From Limnohabitans sp. G3-2 (GTDB lineage: Bacteria > Pseudomonadota > Gammaproteobacteria > Burkholderiales > Burkholderiaceae_C), in assembly GCF_002778275.1 (NCBI RefSeq), contig NZ_NESG01000005.1, positions 124,001-188,000 on the forward strand: a DNA stretch of 64,000 nt, read 5' to 3'. Below the pieces are notes generated by a model that saw nothing but the letters and a program-made list of their open reading frames with translations, made no database searches and had not been told where the DNA came from. This document shows, piece after piece, positions 10,431 to 18,343 of this stretch (the stretch's first letter is position 1; each line of letters begins with the position of its first letter). The position numbers and the translations under genes are program-made.

Positions 10431-10754
10431 ATGAGCGACACCCAACAACGCATCGACGAACTCGTCAAAGGCAACGAGATCACCCTGTTCATGAAGGGCA
10501 GCGCCAGCTTCCCCATGTGCGGCTTTTCCGGCCGTGCCATCCAGATCCTCAAGGCCGTGGGCGTTGACCCCAAGACCGTCAAAACCGTGAACGTGCTGGA
10601 CGACGCCGAAATCCGCCAAGGCATCAAGGAATACAGCAACTGGCCCACCATCCCGCAGCTGTATGTCAAGGGTGAGTTCATCGGTGGCTCGGACATCATG
10701 ATGGAGATGTACGAGTCTGGCGAACTGCAGCAAGTGATCAACGGCCAAGCCTGA
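10431..10754 (+). CDS. grxD: monothiol glutaredoxin, Grx4 family
   Basis: 107 aa. The monothiol active site CGFS is at 30-33, and the glutathione-binding WPTIPQLYVKGEFIGGSDI segment follows. Grx4 proteins carry and transfer [2Fe-2S] clusters rather than acting mainly as reductases. A GGAG precedes the ATG in GGAGCAACACC. A bidirectional terminator follows before the convergent cytochrome gene. Confidence 0.95.
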   Translation: MSDTQQRIDELVKGNEITLFMKGSASFPMCGFSGRAIQILKAVGVDPKTVKTVNVLDDAEIRQGIKEYSNWPTIPQLYVKGEFIGGSDIMMEMYESGELQQVINGQA

Positions 10755-10814
10755 ACCGGGCCAGGCGGGTCCGCCCCTTGACCGCAAGGGGCCATCCAAG
10801 CCAGCCGACACAAG

Positions 10815-10844
10815 AAAAAAGCCAGTCAACAGACTGGCTTTTTT
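10815..10844. terminator. bidirectional terminator between grxD and cytochrome c gene
   Basis: GCCAGTC (10821-10827) and GACTGGC (10832-10838) form a perfect 7-bp stem with an AACA loop, flanked by A6 and T6, so it can stop transcription from both convergent genes. Confidence 0.92.
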
Positions 10845-10862
10845 GCTTGGAGGTGACTCAGA

Positions 10863-11522
10863 TCAACGGAATTTGGACTGAGGCACCACTTTCATGTCGC
10901 CATCCAAAGAACCGATGTAACCGGCCATGGCCTTCAGTTCGGCATTGGAGAACTGCTTGGCAATGCCACCCATCACGCCGTTGTTGCGGCCCCATGTGGA
11001 CTGGTTTTCAACTTTGTAGGACTTGAGCGCCACAAACAGAAAGTCTTTGTGCTGACCAGCAATTTTGGGGTAGCTGGGGTCAATGGGCTTGGCGAAGTTA
11101 TCACCGTGGCAAGAAATGCAAGCGCCCTTTTGCAGCAAAGCGGCCACTTTGGCATCGGGTGTTTTGGGGGCTGTGGCCACAGGCTCGGTCTTGCCGTGCT
11201 GCTCGTAATAAGCGCCCAGATCGGCCATGTCCTGGTCGCTCAGGGTGTCGGCAATGCCGCGCATGGTGGGGTGCTTGCGCTCACCTTTTTTGTAGGCATT
11301 GAGGGCCGACACGATGTACTTGGCGTTTTGGCCAGAGATCATGGGCACGCGGTACACCTCAGGGAAACTGGCTTGGTAGCCTTTGATGCCGTGGCAGCCG
11401 ATGCACATGGCAATCTTTTGCTCAGCGGCTTTGGCATCGCCCTTGATTTCTTGGGCTTGGGCGGAGATGGCGGTCACGGAAGCGACAGCCAAGGCGAACA
11501 TCGAGGTCAACAGCTTATTCAT
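10863..11522 (-). CDS. periplasmic diheme cytochrome c (c4/c553 type)
   Basis: 219 aa. A signal peptide (about 1-24) is followed by two class I cytochrome domains with haem sites CIGCH at 40-44 and CISCH at 135-139. Cytochromes of the c4 type shuttle electrons between the bc1 complex and terminal oxidases. The start at 11522 gives a standard signal peptide; a longer reading from 11558 would add 12 residues that lie over the promoter. Upstream are a perfect -10 box and an Fnr/Anr-type palindrome at the predicted transcription start. The gene is divergent from the MoxR gene. Confidence 0.93.
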   Translation of the reverse strand: MNKLLTSMFALAVASVTAISAQAQEIKGDAKAAEQKIAMCIGCHGIKGYQASFPEVYRVPMISGQNAKYIVSALNAYKKGERKHPTMRGIADTLSDQDMADLGAYYEQHGKTEPVATAPKTPDAKVAALLQKGACISCHGDNFAKPIDPSYPKIAGQHKDFLFVALKSYKVENQSTWGRNNGVMGGIAKQFSNAELKAMAGYIGSLDGDMKVVPQSKFR

Positions 11523-11544
11523 TTTGCTCACACAATCCAAATGA

Positions 11545-11558
11545 TTGATAAAAATCAA
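11545..11558 (-). promoter_or_regulatory. Fnr/Anr-type box at the cytochrome c promoter
   Basis: TTGATAAAAATCAA is a perfect match to the Fnr consensus TTGAT-N4-ATCAA. On the minus strand the -10 box TATAAT lies at 11570-11565, which puts the transcription start near 11558. The box then covers about +1 to +14, a position expected to repress. It is poorly placed to activate moxR on the other strand. Confidence 0.75.
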
Positions 11559-11564
11559 CTGCGG

Positions 11565-11570
11565 ATTATA
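11565..11570 (-). promoter_or_regulatory. -10 element of the cytochrome c gene
   Basis: TATAAT read on the minus strand, 43 bases before the ATG at 11522. No strong -35 is seen at 17 bp spacing (CAGGAT). Confidence 0.55.
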
Positions 11571-11628
11571 TCGGGCTGGCCCTCATAATCCTGACAAGCT
11601 TTATTCCTGTTTTTGAGAACTGCTCACC

Positions 11629-12471
11629 ATGAAATTCCAAGGTACCGAAAACTACGTCGCCACACCGGACTTGATGCTGGCCGTGAATGCCGCCATCACC
11701 CTCAAACGCCCACTGCTGGTCAAAGGCGAACCTGGCACGGGCAAAACCATGTTGGCCGAGGAAGTGGCCGAGGCCTTGGGCCTGCCACTGCTGCAGTGGC
11801 ACATCAAATCGACCACCAAGGCGCAACAAGGCCTGTACGAATACGATGCGGTGAGCCGTTTGCGCGACAGCCAGCTGGGTGAGGAAAAGGTCAAAGACAT
11901 CGAGAACTACATCATCAAGGGCGTGCTCTGGCAGGCGTTCACCTCTGAGGTGCCCGTGGCCATCCTGATCGATGAGATCGACAAGGCCGACATTGAATTC
12001 CCGAACGACCTGCTGCGCGAGATCGACCGCATGGAGTTTTATTGCTACGAGACGCGCCAGCTGATCAAGGCCAAAACCCGCCCGCTGGTGTTCATCACCT
12101 CCAACAACGAAAAAGAGCTGCCTGACGCCTTCCTGCGCCGCTGCTTCTTCCACTACATCAAGTTTCCCGAAGCGGAAACCATGAAGCAGATCGTGGATGT
12201 GCACTTCCCCACCCTCAAAAAAGACCTGCTGGCCCTGGCGCTCAAGACCTTTTATGACGTGCGCGGACTGCCCGGCCTGAAGAAAAAGCCCTCCACCAGT
12301 GAGCTGCTCGACTGGCTCAAGCTGCTGGTGGCCGAAGACATCCCCCTCGAAGCCCTGCAAAGCGCCGACCAAAAGGTCTCGGTGCCGCCGCTGGTGGGCG
12401 CACTGCTCAAAAACGAGCAAGACGTGACCTTGTTTGAAAAGCTGGTGTTCATGAACCAGCGCAACCGCTGA
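11629..12471 (+). CDS. MoxR-family AAA+ ATPase
   Basis: 280 aa. Walker A GEPGTGKT is at 33-40, Walker B ILIDEIDKAD near residue 110, sensor 1 ITSNNEKELPD and the arginine finger FLRRCFF follow. MoxR ATPases work with VWA-domain partners as chaperones that insert cofactors or mature metalloenzymes; the likely partner, a CoxE-like VWA protein, is encoded at 13345. The four-gene order (ATPase, 79-aa membrane protein, GNAT, VWA) is tightly packed and looks like an operon. The client enzyme cannot be told from this window. Confidence 0.92.
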   Translation: MKFQGTENYVATPDLMLAVNAAITLKRPLLVKGEPGTGKTMLAEEVAEALGLPLLQWHIKSTTKAQQGLYEYDAVSRLRDSQLGEEKVKDIENYIIKGVLWQAFTSEVPVAILIDEIDKADIEFPNDLLREIDRMEFYCYETRQLIKAKTRPLVFITSNNEKELPDAFLRRCFFHYIKFPEAETMKQIVDVHFPTLKKDLLALALKTFYDVRGLPGLKKKPSTSELLDWLKLLVAEDIPLEALQSADQKVSVPPLVGALLKNEQDVTLFEKLVFMNQRNR

Positions 12472-12481
12472 TCCAGACGCG

Positions 12482-12721
12482 ATGACCACACCCAACCCCT
12501 TCATGGAAGGCATCTCGGATGCCGTGGGCTTTGTCGGCGGCGCCTTGACCGGTTATTGGGCGGGGCAATGGCTGGGCCTGAACATCTTCAGCGCCGGCTA
12601 CGACAACGCCAGCATCGGTGGCATTTTGCTGGTGGGCTTGGGCGGTGGCGCGGGCTTGCATTTGGCCCGCTATTGGCGCAGCAAACAAAAAGCCAAAGAC
12701 GCTGACACAGACGCATCATGA
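12482..12721 (+). CDS. small glycine-rich membrane protein, unknown function
   Basis: 79 aa with two hydrophobic glycine-rich segments (about 12-33 and 44-62; GGALTGYWAGQWLG and GGILLVGLGGGAG) and a charged C-terminus (RSKQKAKDADTD). It lies ten bases after the MoxR ATPase and overlaps the GNAT gene start by four bases, so it is probably translated from the same mRNA. No family was recognised. Confidence 0.7.
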   Translation: MTTPNPFMEGISDAVGFVGGALTGYWAGQWLGLNIFSAGYDNASIGGILLVGLGGGAGLHLARYWRSKQKAKDADTDAS

Positions 12722-13329
12722 GCCCCTGGATTTCGCCCCTCACCCTATCGGCTCGGCACGTCCAGCTTGCGCCGCTGTCGCATGCACACCACGACGCGCT
12801 GCTTGAAGCGGTGCGTGACGGCGAACTCTGGAACCATTGGTACACCGCCATCCCCACGCCCGAAGGCATGCAGGCCGAAATCACCCGCCGTTTGGACCTG
12901 CAAGCCAAAGGCAGCATGTGCCCCTTCGCGGTGATCGATCCGGCAACCAACCAAGCCGTGGGCATGACCACCTACATGAACATCGACGCGGCCAACCGCC
13001 GTGTTGAAATTGGCTCCACTTGGTACCGCCAAAGTGTGCAGCGCAGCCCCCTCAATACCGAAGCCAAGCGCCTGCTGCTGGCACACGCCTTTGAGCAACT
13101 GAACTGCATCGCGGTGGAATTTCGCACGCATTTCTTCAACCAGCAAAGCCGCCGCGCCATCGAGCGCTTGGGTGCCAAGCTCGACGGTGTGTTGCGCAGC
13201 CACCAGATCAACCCACACCCCATGGCACCCGGTGCACTGCGCGACACCTGCGTCTACAGCATCGTGGCCAGCGAATGGCCCAATGTGAAAACGCATTTGG
13301 ACTACCAACTCGCCCGCGTTCGGGCCTGA
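12718..13329 (+). CDS. GNAT-family N-acetyltransferase (RimJ/RimL type)
   Basis: 203 aa resembling the RimJ/RimL branch of GNAT acetyltransferases, with LSARHVQLAPL at the N-terminus, GMTTYMNID in the central strand, EIGSTWYRQSVQRSPLNTEAKRLLL around the acetyl-CoA loop and RRAIERLGAKLDGVLR near the C-terminus. Members acetylate protein N-termini or small molecules; the substrate here is unknown. It is coupled to the 79-aa gene upstream (ATGA overlap) and sits between the MoxR ATPase and its VWA partner. Confidence 0.88.
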   Translation: MSPWISPLTLSARHVQLAPLSHAHHDALLEAVRDGELWNHWYTAIPTPEGMQAEITRRLDLQAKGSMCPFAVIDPATNQAVGMTTYMNIDAANRRVEIGSTWYRQSVQRSPLNTEAKRLLLAHAFEQLNCIAVEFRTHFFNQQSRRAIERLGAKLDGVLRSHQINPHPMAPGALRDTCVYSIVASEWPNVKTHLDYQLARVRA

Positions 13330-13344
13330 GCACGGAGACACGCC

Positions 13345-14529
13345 ATGCTGATCGATTTTTTCTACACCCTGCGTGCCGCCAAGTTGCCGGTCTCGGTGCG
13401 CGAGTACCTGACACTGCTCGAAGCCTTACAAGCCCATGTCGTCGGCCCGGCATCTGAAGCCTGCAGCATCGACGACTTCTACCACCTGGCCCGCACCGTG
13501 ATGGTCAAGGACGAGAAGCATTTCGACAAGTTCGACAAGGCCTTCGGCGCTTACTTCAAAGGCGTGGAAATGCTGACCGACTTCACCAAAGAAGTGCCCC
13601 TCGACTGGTTGGAAAAAATTCTGCAAAAGGAACTCACACCCGAGCAAAAAGCCGCCATCGAGAAGATGGGCTGGGATGAGCTGATGGACACGCTCAAAAA
13701 GCGCCTCGAAGAACAAAAAGAGCGGCACGAAGGCGGCAACAAATGGATCGGCACGGGCGGCACCTCCCCTTTTGGCAACGGTGGCCACAACCCGCAAGGC
13801 ATTCGCATTGGCGGCAAAGGCGGCAACCGCAGTGCCGTGAAGGTGTGGGAACAACGCGCCTACAAAGACTACGACGACCAACAAGAGCTGGGCACACGCA
13901 ACATCAAGGTGGCGCTGCGCCGCCTGCGCCGCTTTGCCCGCGAGGGCTCGGTGGAAGAGCTGGACTTGGATGGCACCATCCGCAAAACGGCGGCCAATGC
14001 CGGTTACCTCGACATCCTGATGCGGCCCGAGCGCCACAACAACGTGAAAGTGCTGCTGCTCATGGACGTTGGCGGCACGATGGACGACCACATTGCCCGC
14101 GTCGAAGAAATGTTCTCGGCCGTGAAGGCCGAGTTCAAGCACTTGGACTTTTATTACTTCCACAACTGCGTCTATGACTTCATGTGGAAAAACAACAAAC
14201 GCCGCTACGCCGAAAAATTCCCGACCTGGGATATTCTGCGCAAGTACAACAAGGACTACAAGCTGATCTTCATTGGGGACGCCACCATGAGCCCCTATGA
14301 GATTTTGCAAAAGGGCGGCAGCGTTGAATACAACAACGAAGAAGCTGGCGCCGAGTGGCTGCAGCGCCTGACGCACACCTTCCCCAAATTCGCCTGGATC
14401 AACCCCGAGCCGCAAGGTGTTTGGCAATACCGCCAGAGCATCTCCATCATCCAGCAGCTCATGAGCAACCGCATGTTCCCGCTGACCCTCAAGGGCTTGG
14501 AAGACGCGATGCGCTTGTTGAGCAAGTAG
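13345..14529 (+). CDS. VWA-domain protein, CoxE-like MoxR partner
   Basis: 394 aa. A helical N-terminal half (about 1-180, with a charged KKRLEEQKERHEGG stretch and a glycine-rich linker) precedes a von Willebrand A domain. The metal-site strand reads LLLMDVGGTMDD, D241-x-G243-x-T245, in place of the usual DxSxS. Typical role: metal-dependent adaptor for a MoxR ATPase in enzyme maturation. The start at 13345 has a GGAG 12-15 bases upstream. It is the last gene of the cluster; tRNA-Arg follows on the same strand. Confidence 0.88.
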   Translation: MLIDFFYTLRAAKLPVSVREYLTLLEALQAHVVGPASEACSIDDFYHLARTVMVKDEKHFDKFDKAFGAYFKGVEMLTDFTKEVPLDWLEKILQKELTPEQKAAIEKMGWDELMDTLKKRLEEQKERHEGGNKWIGTGGTSPFGNGGHNPQGIRIGGKGGNRSAVKVWEQRAYKDYDDQQELGTRNIKVALRRLRRFAREGSVEELDLDGTIRKTAANAGYLDILMRPERHNNVKVLLLMDVGGTMDDHIARVEEMFSAVKAEFKHLDFYYFHNCVYDFMWKNNKRRYAEKFPTWDILRKYNKDYKLIFIGDATMSPYEILQKGGSVEYNNEEAGAEWLQRLTHTFPKFAWINPEPQGVWQYRQSISIIQQLMSNRMFPLTLKGLEDAMRLLSK

Positions 14530-14567
14530 CGCCAGTCCACCCGAGGCGGTGGACACAGACCGCCCTG

Positions 14568-14573
14568 TAAAAT
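14568..14573 (+). promoter_or_regulatory. -10 element of tRNA-Arg
   Basis: TAAAAT in TGTAAAATC ends nine bases before the mature tRNA 5' end, consistent with a dedicated tRNA promoter. Confidence 0.45.
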
Positions 14574-14582
14574 CGCCCTCGC

Positions 14583-14657
14583 GCCACCGTAGTTCAATGG
14601 ATAGAACTCTCCCCTCCTAAGGGAGTGATACAGGTTCGATTCCTGTCGGGGGCACCA
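14583..14657 (+). tRNA. tRNA-Arg, anticodon CCU
   Basis: 75 nt including an encoded CCA. Arms: acceptor GCCACCG/CGGGGGC, D stem GTTC/GAAC, anticodon stem CTCCC/GGGAG with loop CTCCTAA (anticodon CCT), T stem ACAGG/CCTGT with loop TTCGATT. It decodes AGG. The acceptor stem has one A4-G69 mismatch; all other pairs are standard. Confidence 0.95.
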
Positions 14658-14702
14658 GCCATCGATGAGCGGTCTGTCCGCAACCCCCCCTGAAAATAAC
14701 AA

Positions 14703-14729
14703 GGCCCCTGGTGTGCAACACCAGAGGCC
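14703..14729. terminator. hairpin after tRNA-Arg
   Basis: GGCC-C-CTGGTGT (14703-14714) pairs with ACACCAG-A-GGCC (14718-14729) around a GCA loop. There is no clear T-run. It lies between tRNA-Arg and the convergent 76-aa gene and may act as a weak or factor-assisted terminator. Confidence 0.45.
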
Positions 14730-14804
14730 GATGCGCCGTTCATTTCCTACAGGGCAGGAGGGCGGCGGGTCGTTGATGCTGCACTTGGTCAGCATCCGAA
14801 CAAC

Positions 14805-15035
14805 TTACTTCTTGAACAACTTGTCACCCTTTTCATGGGTCACTTGACATGCTTTGCTCAACTTGTCGTCGTGCTTTTCAAGGCATGCCCAGACGGCCTT
14901 GTCATCCCCTGAACACTTGAATTCTTTGACCTCTTTTTCGCAAGCTTTCCAATCCAGTTTCCCAGAAGCCATGCTGGCGGTGGATGTCAAAAATAAAACA
15001 AAGGACAGTGCTGCGATTTTTGGGATGTTCTTCAT
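14805..15035 (-). CDS. small secreted cysteine-rich protein
   Basis: 76 aa. A signal peptide (MKNIPKIAALSFVLFLTSTASMA) is followed by a charged domain of about 50 residues with four cysteines in the pattern C-x8-C...C-x11-C (ACEKEVKEFKC, then WACLEKHDDKLSKAC). This resembles one cysteine-rich GLG1-type repeat, so two disulfides in the periplasm are likely. The start at 15035 is set by AGGAG in AGGAGACCCCC just upstream; a longer reading from 15206 lacks this. Function unknown. Confidence 0.8.
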   Translation of the reverse strand: MKNIPKIAALSFVLFLTSTASMASGKLDWKACEKEVKEFKCSGDDKAVWACLEKHDDKLSKACQVTHEKGDKLFKK

Positions 15036-15232
15036 GGGGGTCTCCTGAGATGGGGTCAATGGACGCGCCCCCCAACGGTTGAGCGGCCAGCATCGCATGA
15101 CGAGATGATTATGCTTGCGAATACCGCCCCCAATGTCGGGAAAGTTCCTCGCCCTGAATGTTGGGGACAGAACAAAATGCCGTGCTGAATCGGATGGATG
15201 GCTCACGCAGTGGCCTTAGGGCCAAGGCAACT

Positions 15233-16963
15233 TCAACAAACGACCTCGGGCGTGAGTGCTTGAATGGCTTGGTAATTGGTCAAAAATACCTGCCCATGCA
15301 AATGCCGAAAAAAATCTGTGGTGTTGAGCTTGTCCATCACCGGGCCTTTGATTTCCGAGAAATGCAAAGCAACCCCAGAGTCATTCAAACGACTGGCAAT
15401 CGCCTCCAAGCTCTCCAAGGCACTGGCGTCAATGTCGTTCACCGCAGAGCATTGCAACAAAACATGCTCTAAGCCTGGATGCGCTGCCACCTCGGCATTG
15501 ATGCGGTCTTCCACGCCCCGGGCGTTGGCGAAAAACAGGCTGGCATCCACCCGCAGGCAGACCAGCTTGGGACTGGTCAACACAGCATGGCGGAGCACAT
15601 TGCGGAAATGCTCAGTGCCTGGCACCAAGCCCACAGTGGCGATGTGGGGACGGCTGGCTCGGAATAAAAACAGCGCCAAAGACACCACCACACCCAACAC
15701 CAAACCACTTTCCACGCCCACCAACAAAGTGGCCAGCAAGGTCGTGGCCACGGCGATGAAGTCCAGTTTGGAAAAACGCCAAGTGGATTTGAAGATGCCA
15801 AAGTCAACCAAAGAGAGCACCGCCACGATGATGGTGGCCGCCAGTGTGGCCTGCGGCAGATAGTAAAGCGCAGGGGTTAGGAAAAGCGAAGCCAGTGTGA
15901 TGCCCACTGCTGTGTACACGCCTGCGGCAGGCGTGACAGCACCAGCATCAAAATTGACCACAGAGCGTGCGAAACCACCGGTCACGGGGAAGCCACCCGT
16001 GAATGCCGCCGACAAATTGCTGGCGCCCAGTGCCACCAATTCTTGGTCGGGCTCAATGCGTTGACGACGTTTGGCGGCCAAGGTTTGGCCCACCGACACC
16101 GATTCAACAAACCCCACCACGCTGATCAGCAGTGCTGGCACCAGCAACTCTTGCCACAAAGCCAAATCCCACAAGGGTGCGGTGAGCGGAGGCAAGCCCT
16201 GCGGCACGCTGCCCACCAATTTCATACCCTGGCCTTGCCAGTCCAGCGCCCAAGCCAACACCGTGGTCAGGGCAATGGCGACCACGGGGCCCGCCTTGGC
16301 CAGCACATCGGCCAGCTTGGGTTGGAGGCCTGCAGAAATCAGCAGCGGTTTCAAGCCCTTGCGGACCCAGAACAAAAACACCGTGGCAGCGATGCCCACA
16401 CCCAAAGTGAGCAGGTGCAGCTTAGAGGCTTGGTGCATCAGCGCAAGCAGCAGCTCTAAAAAGTTGTGGCCCTCGGCTTTGATGCCCATGAGGGTTTTCA
16501 TTTGGCTCAAGGCGATCAGCAAACCAGAGGCGGAAATGAAACCAGAGATCACCGGATGGCTTAAGAAGTTGGCCAAGAAGCCCAAGCGCAGCAAACCCAT
16601 GATGAGCAACATGCCGCCCGACAAAAACGCCAAAGTGATGGCCACTTGCCAATAAGCATGCGTCCCCGCAGCCGAATGTTCGGCCACCGCAGCGGCGGTC
16701 ATCAAAGACACCACGGCCACAGGCCCCACCGCCAAGACACGGCTGCTGCCCAACACCGCATAGAGCAGCAAGGGCGCCACGCTGGCGTACAAACCCACCT
16801 CGGGCGGCAGGCCTGCCAGCAAGGCATAGGCCAAGCTTTGCGGAATCAGCATGATGGTGACAATGAGTGCCGCCACCATGTCGCTGGTGAAAGCTTCTCG
16901 GTTGTATTGGCGACCCCACACCAGCAAGGGAACATTGGGGAGCCATCGTCGCAGCGCAATCAT
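15233..16963 (-). CDS. SulP-family anion transporter with STAS domain
   Basis: 576 aa from the ATG at 16963 (AAGGGTGAACCC upstream); a reading from 17044 would overlap the upstream gene and adds no conserved residues. There are about 11-12 membrane helices, the SulP signature AALIVTIMLIPQSLAYALLAGLPPEVGLYAS is visible in the N-terminal part, and a cytoplasmic STAS domain lies at the C-terminus (LLQCSAVNDIDASALESLE). SulP proteins carry sulfate, bicarbonate or other anions. It is the last gene of the BigR-type operon, so sulfate/sulfite efflux or exchange after sulfide oxidation is a reasonable inference. Confidence 0.92.
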   Translation of the reverse strand: MIALRRWLPNVPLLVWGRQYNREAFTSDMVAALIVTIMLIPQSLAYALLAGLPPEVGLYASVAPLLLYAVLGSSRVLAVGPVAVVSLMTAAAVAEHSAAGTHAYWQVAITLAFLSGGMLLIMGLLRLGFLANFLSHPVISGFISASGLLIALSQMKTLMGIKAEGHNFLELLLALMHQASKLHLLTLGVGIAATVFLFWVRKGLKPLLISAGLQPKLADVLAKAGPVVAIALTTVLAWALDWQGQGMKLVGSVPQGLPPLTAPLWDLALWQELLVPALLISVVGFVESVSVGQTLAAKRRQRIEPDQELVALGASNLSAAFTGGFPVTGGFARSVVNFDAGAVTPAAGVYTAVGITLASLFLTPALYYLPQATLAATIIVAVLSLVDFGIFKSTWRFSKLDFIAVATTLLATLLVGVESGLVLGVVVSLALFLFRASRPHIATVGLVPGTEHFRNVLRHAVLTSPKLVCLRVDASLFFANARGVEDRINAEVAAHPGLEHVLLQCSAVNDIDASALESLEAIASRLNDSGVALHFSEIKGPVMDKLNTTDFFRHLHGQVFLTNYQAIQALTPEVVC

Positions 16964-17003
16964 GGGTTCACCCTTTCGGCCTTGTGGTCGTTCATCGTGA
17001 GGT

Positions 17004-17468
17004 TCAAGCCGCGTTGAGCTTGGCTTTGCGGGGTGCGTGGACAAAACGGTCCATCAACTCAAAGCCCAGCATGCCCACCAACATGGCCACGACAAACACC
17101 AGCGCCTTGGGTTGCCCATCGGCCATCGACACCAGGGCTGGGCCAGGGCAAAAACCGGCCAAGCCCCAACCTGCACCAAACAACAAACTGCCAATCACCA
17201 GTTTTTTGTCCATGTCCATGTTGGTGGGCAGGCGCATAGCGCCGCCCAAAAAGGTGCTGGTGCGTTTTTTGGCCACGGTGAAGGCGAAAAAGCCGACCAT
17301 GATGGCGCCGCCCATCACCAGTGCCAAGGAAGGGTCCCAAGTGCCAAACAGGTCAAGAAAGCCAACGACTTTGCCAGGGTCGGTCATGCCGGAAAGCATG
17401 AGGCCCAAGCCAAACAGCAGACCCACAACAAACTCAGCGATGCGGTAGAGGTGGTTTTTGTTAAGCAT
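17004..17468 (-). CDS. YeeE/YedE-type half transporter (DUF6691-like)
   Basis: 154 aa, four membrane helices. The start at 17468 (MLNKNHLYRIAEF) lies ten bases after the stop of the previous gene. The conserved signature GAGWGLAGFCPGPALV carries the cysteine expected in YeeE/YedE thiosulfate or sulfur-compound carriers. These half-size proteins pair with a second half, here the gene at 17479. In BigR-type operons they are thought to move sulfur compounds across the inner membrane. Confidence 0.88.
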   Translation of the reverse strand: MLNKNHLYRIAEFVVGLLFGLGLMLSGMTDPGKVVGFLDLFGTWDPSLALVMGGAIMVGFFAFTVAKKRTSTFLGGAMRLPTNMDMDKKLVIGSLLFGAGWGLAGFCPGPALVSMADGQPKALVFVVAMLVGMLGFELMDRFVHAPRKAKLNAA

Positions 17469-17478
17469 GTTGATGTCC

Positions 17479-17916
17479 TTAGAGGATGTGACGCAGCACG
17501 TAGACCATGACAAAGCCGGCACCCATGAAAGACAGGGTGGCCACCAATGAGCGGGGTGACAGGCGAGACAAGCCGCACACACCATGACCGCTGGTGCAAC
17601 CAGAGGCATAGCGGGTGCCGATGCCCACCAGCAAACCGGCGGCAATCACCATCCAGTCAGACGCGTCAACGCGCGGGGCGGTGATGTACTGCGCGGGCAC
17701 CACGGCATGAAACACCGTGGGTGCGGCAAACATACCCAGGAGAAAAGCAACACGCCAAGTGGTGTCGCCCACTTTGGGAGGCAGCAGCCCGCCCAAGATG
17801 CCGCTGATCCCCAAGATGCGACCGTTGACCAAAATGAAGATGGCCGAAGCCAACCCCAAAATAATGCCGCCGATCAGGGATGCGAAAGGCGTGAAATGTG
17901 CCCAATCGATGTTCAT
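17479..17916 (-). CDS. YeeE/YedE-type half transporter
   Basis: 145 aa, about four membrane helices, with the signature GTRYASGCTSGHGVCGLSRLSPRS that carries the paired conserved cysteines of YeeE-family carriers. The start at 17916 overlaps the stop of the arsR gene by four bases (ATGA). It is the N-terminal half equivalent of full-length YeeE; the gene at 17004 supplies the other half. Confidence 0.9.
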   Translation of the reverse strand: MNIDWAHFTPFASLIGGIILGLASAIFILVNGRILGISGILGGLLPPKVGDTTWRVAFLLGMFAAPTVFHAVVPAQYITAPRVDASDWMVIAAGLLVGIGTRYASGCTSGHGVCGLSRLSPRSLVATLSFMGAGFVMVYVLRHIL

Positions 17917-18263
17917 GCTGATGCTCCTTCTTGTGGTTCGCAAAATTGCGCGAATAAAACGGTCATGACCGCCAGCGCTTGTGGGCTGGCGATTTGGTAG
18001 TAGATGTTTTTGCCATCTCGGCGGGTGGTCACCAGCTCTTCGTCACGCAAGACCGTGAGCTGCTGCGACAAGGTGGGCTGCACGATGCCCAAGATCTCTT
18101 CCAACTCGCCCACACGCTTTTCGCCTTGAGACAGTTGGCAAAGCAGCATCAAGCGGTCGGGGTTGGAGAGCACTTTCATCAGGCGGCAGGCATGGCCGGC
18201 TGAGGTCTTCATTTTTTCAAGGTCCAGTGTGGTGGTGTCCATGGGCGATTTCCCCGGTTGCAT
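17913..18263 (-). CDS. bigR: ArsR-family persulfide-sensing repressor (BigR/SqrR-like)
   Basis: 116 aa winged-helix repressor. From the ATG at 18263, cysteines lie at 26, 42 and 108; C42 and C108 are 66 residues apart, the same spacing as the sulfur-sensing pair of BigR (42/108) and SqrR (41/107). The recognition helix is QPTLSQQLTVLRDEEL and the wing is TRRDGKNIYYQI. These repressors release DNA when the cysteines form a tetrasulfide or disulfide under reactive-sulfur stress. It heads the yeeE-yeeE-sulP operon and faces the persulfide hydrolase gene across 80 bp. A TTG just upstream is an alternative start. Confidence 0.9.
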   Translation of the reverse strand: MQPGKSPMDTTTLDLEKMKTSAGHACRLMKVLSNPDRLMLLCQLSQGEKRVGELEEILGIVQPTLSQQLTVLRDEELVTTRRDGKNIYYQIASPQALAVMTVLFAQFCEPQEGASA

Positions 18264-18279
18264 CAAAGAAAGTCTAAAT

Positions 18280-18310
18280 TATATTTACTGATAAACTATT
18301 TGTCAATATA
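18280..18310. promoter_or_regulatory. putative BigR operator in the divergent promoter
   Basis: The 80-bp intergenic region is strikingly AT-rich. TATATT (18280-18285) and AATATA (18305-18310) form an inverted repeat with a 19-base spacer, and TTTA-CTGA-TAAA (18284-18295) is a second perfect one inside. BigR/SqrR-type repressors bind AT-rich palindromes in such divergent promoters. Confidence 0.55.
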
Positions 18311-18343
18311 CTATGCAAAACTTAATCAACAACGGAGTTCTCG

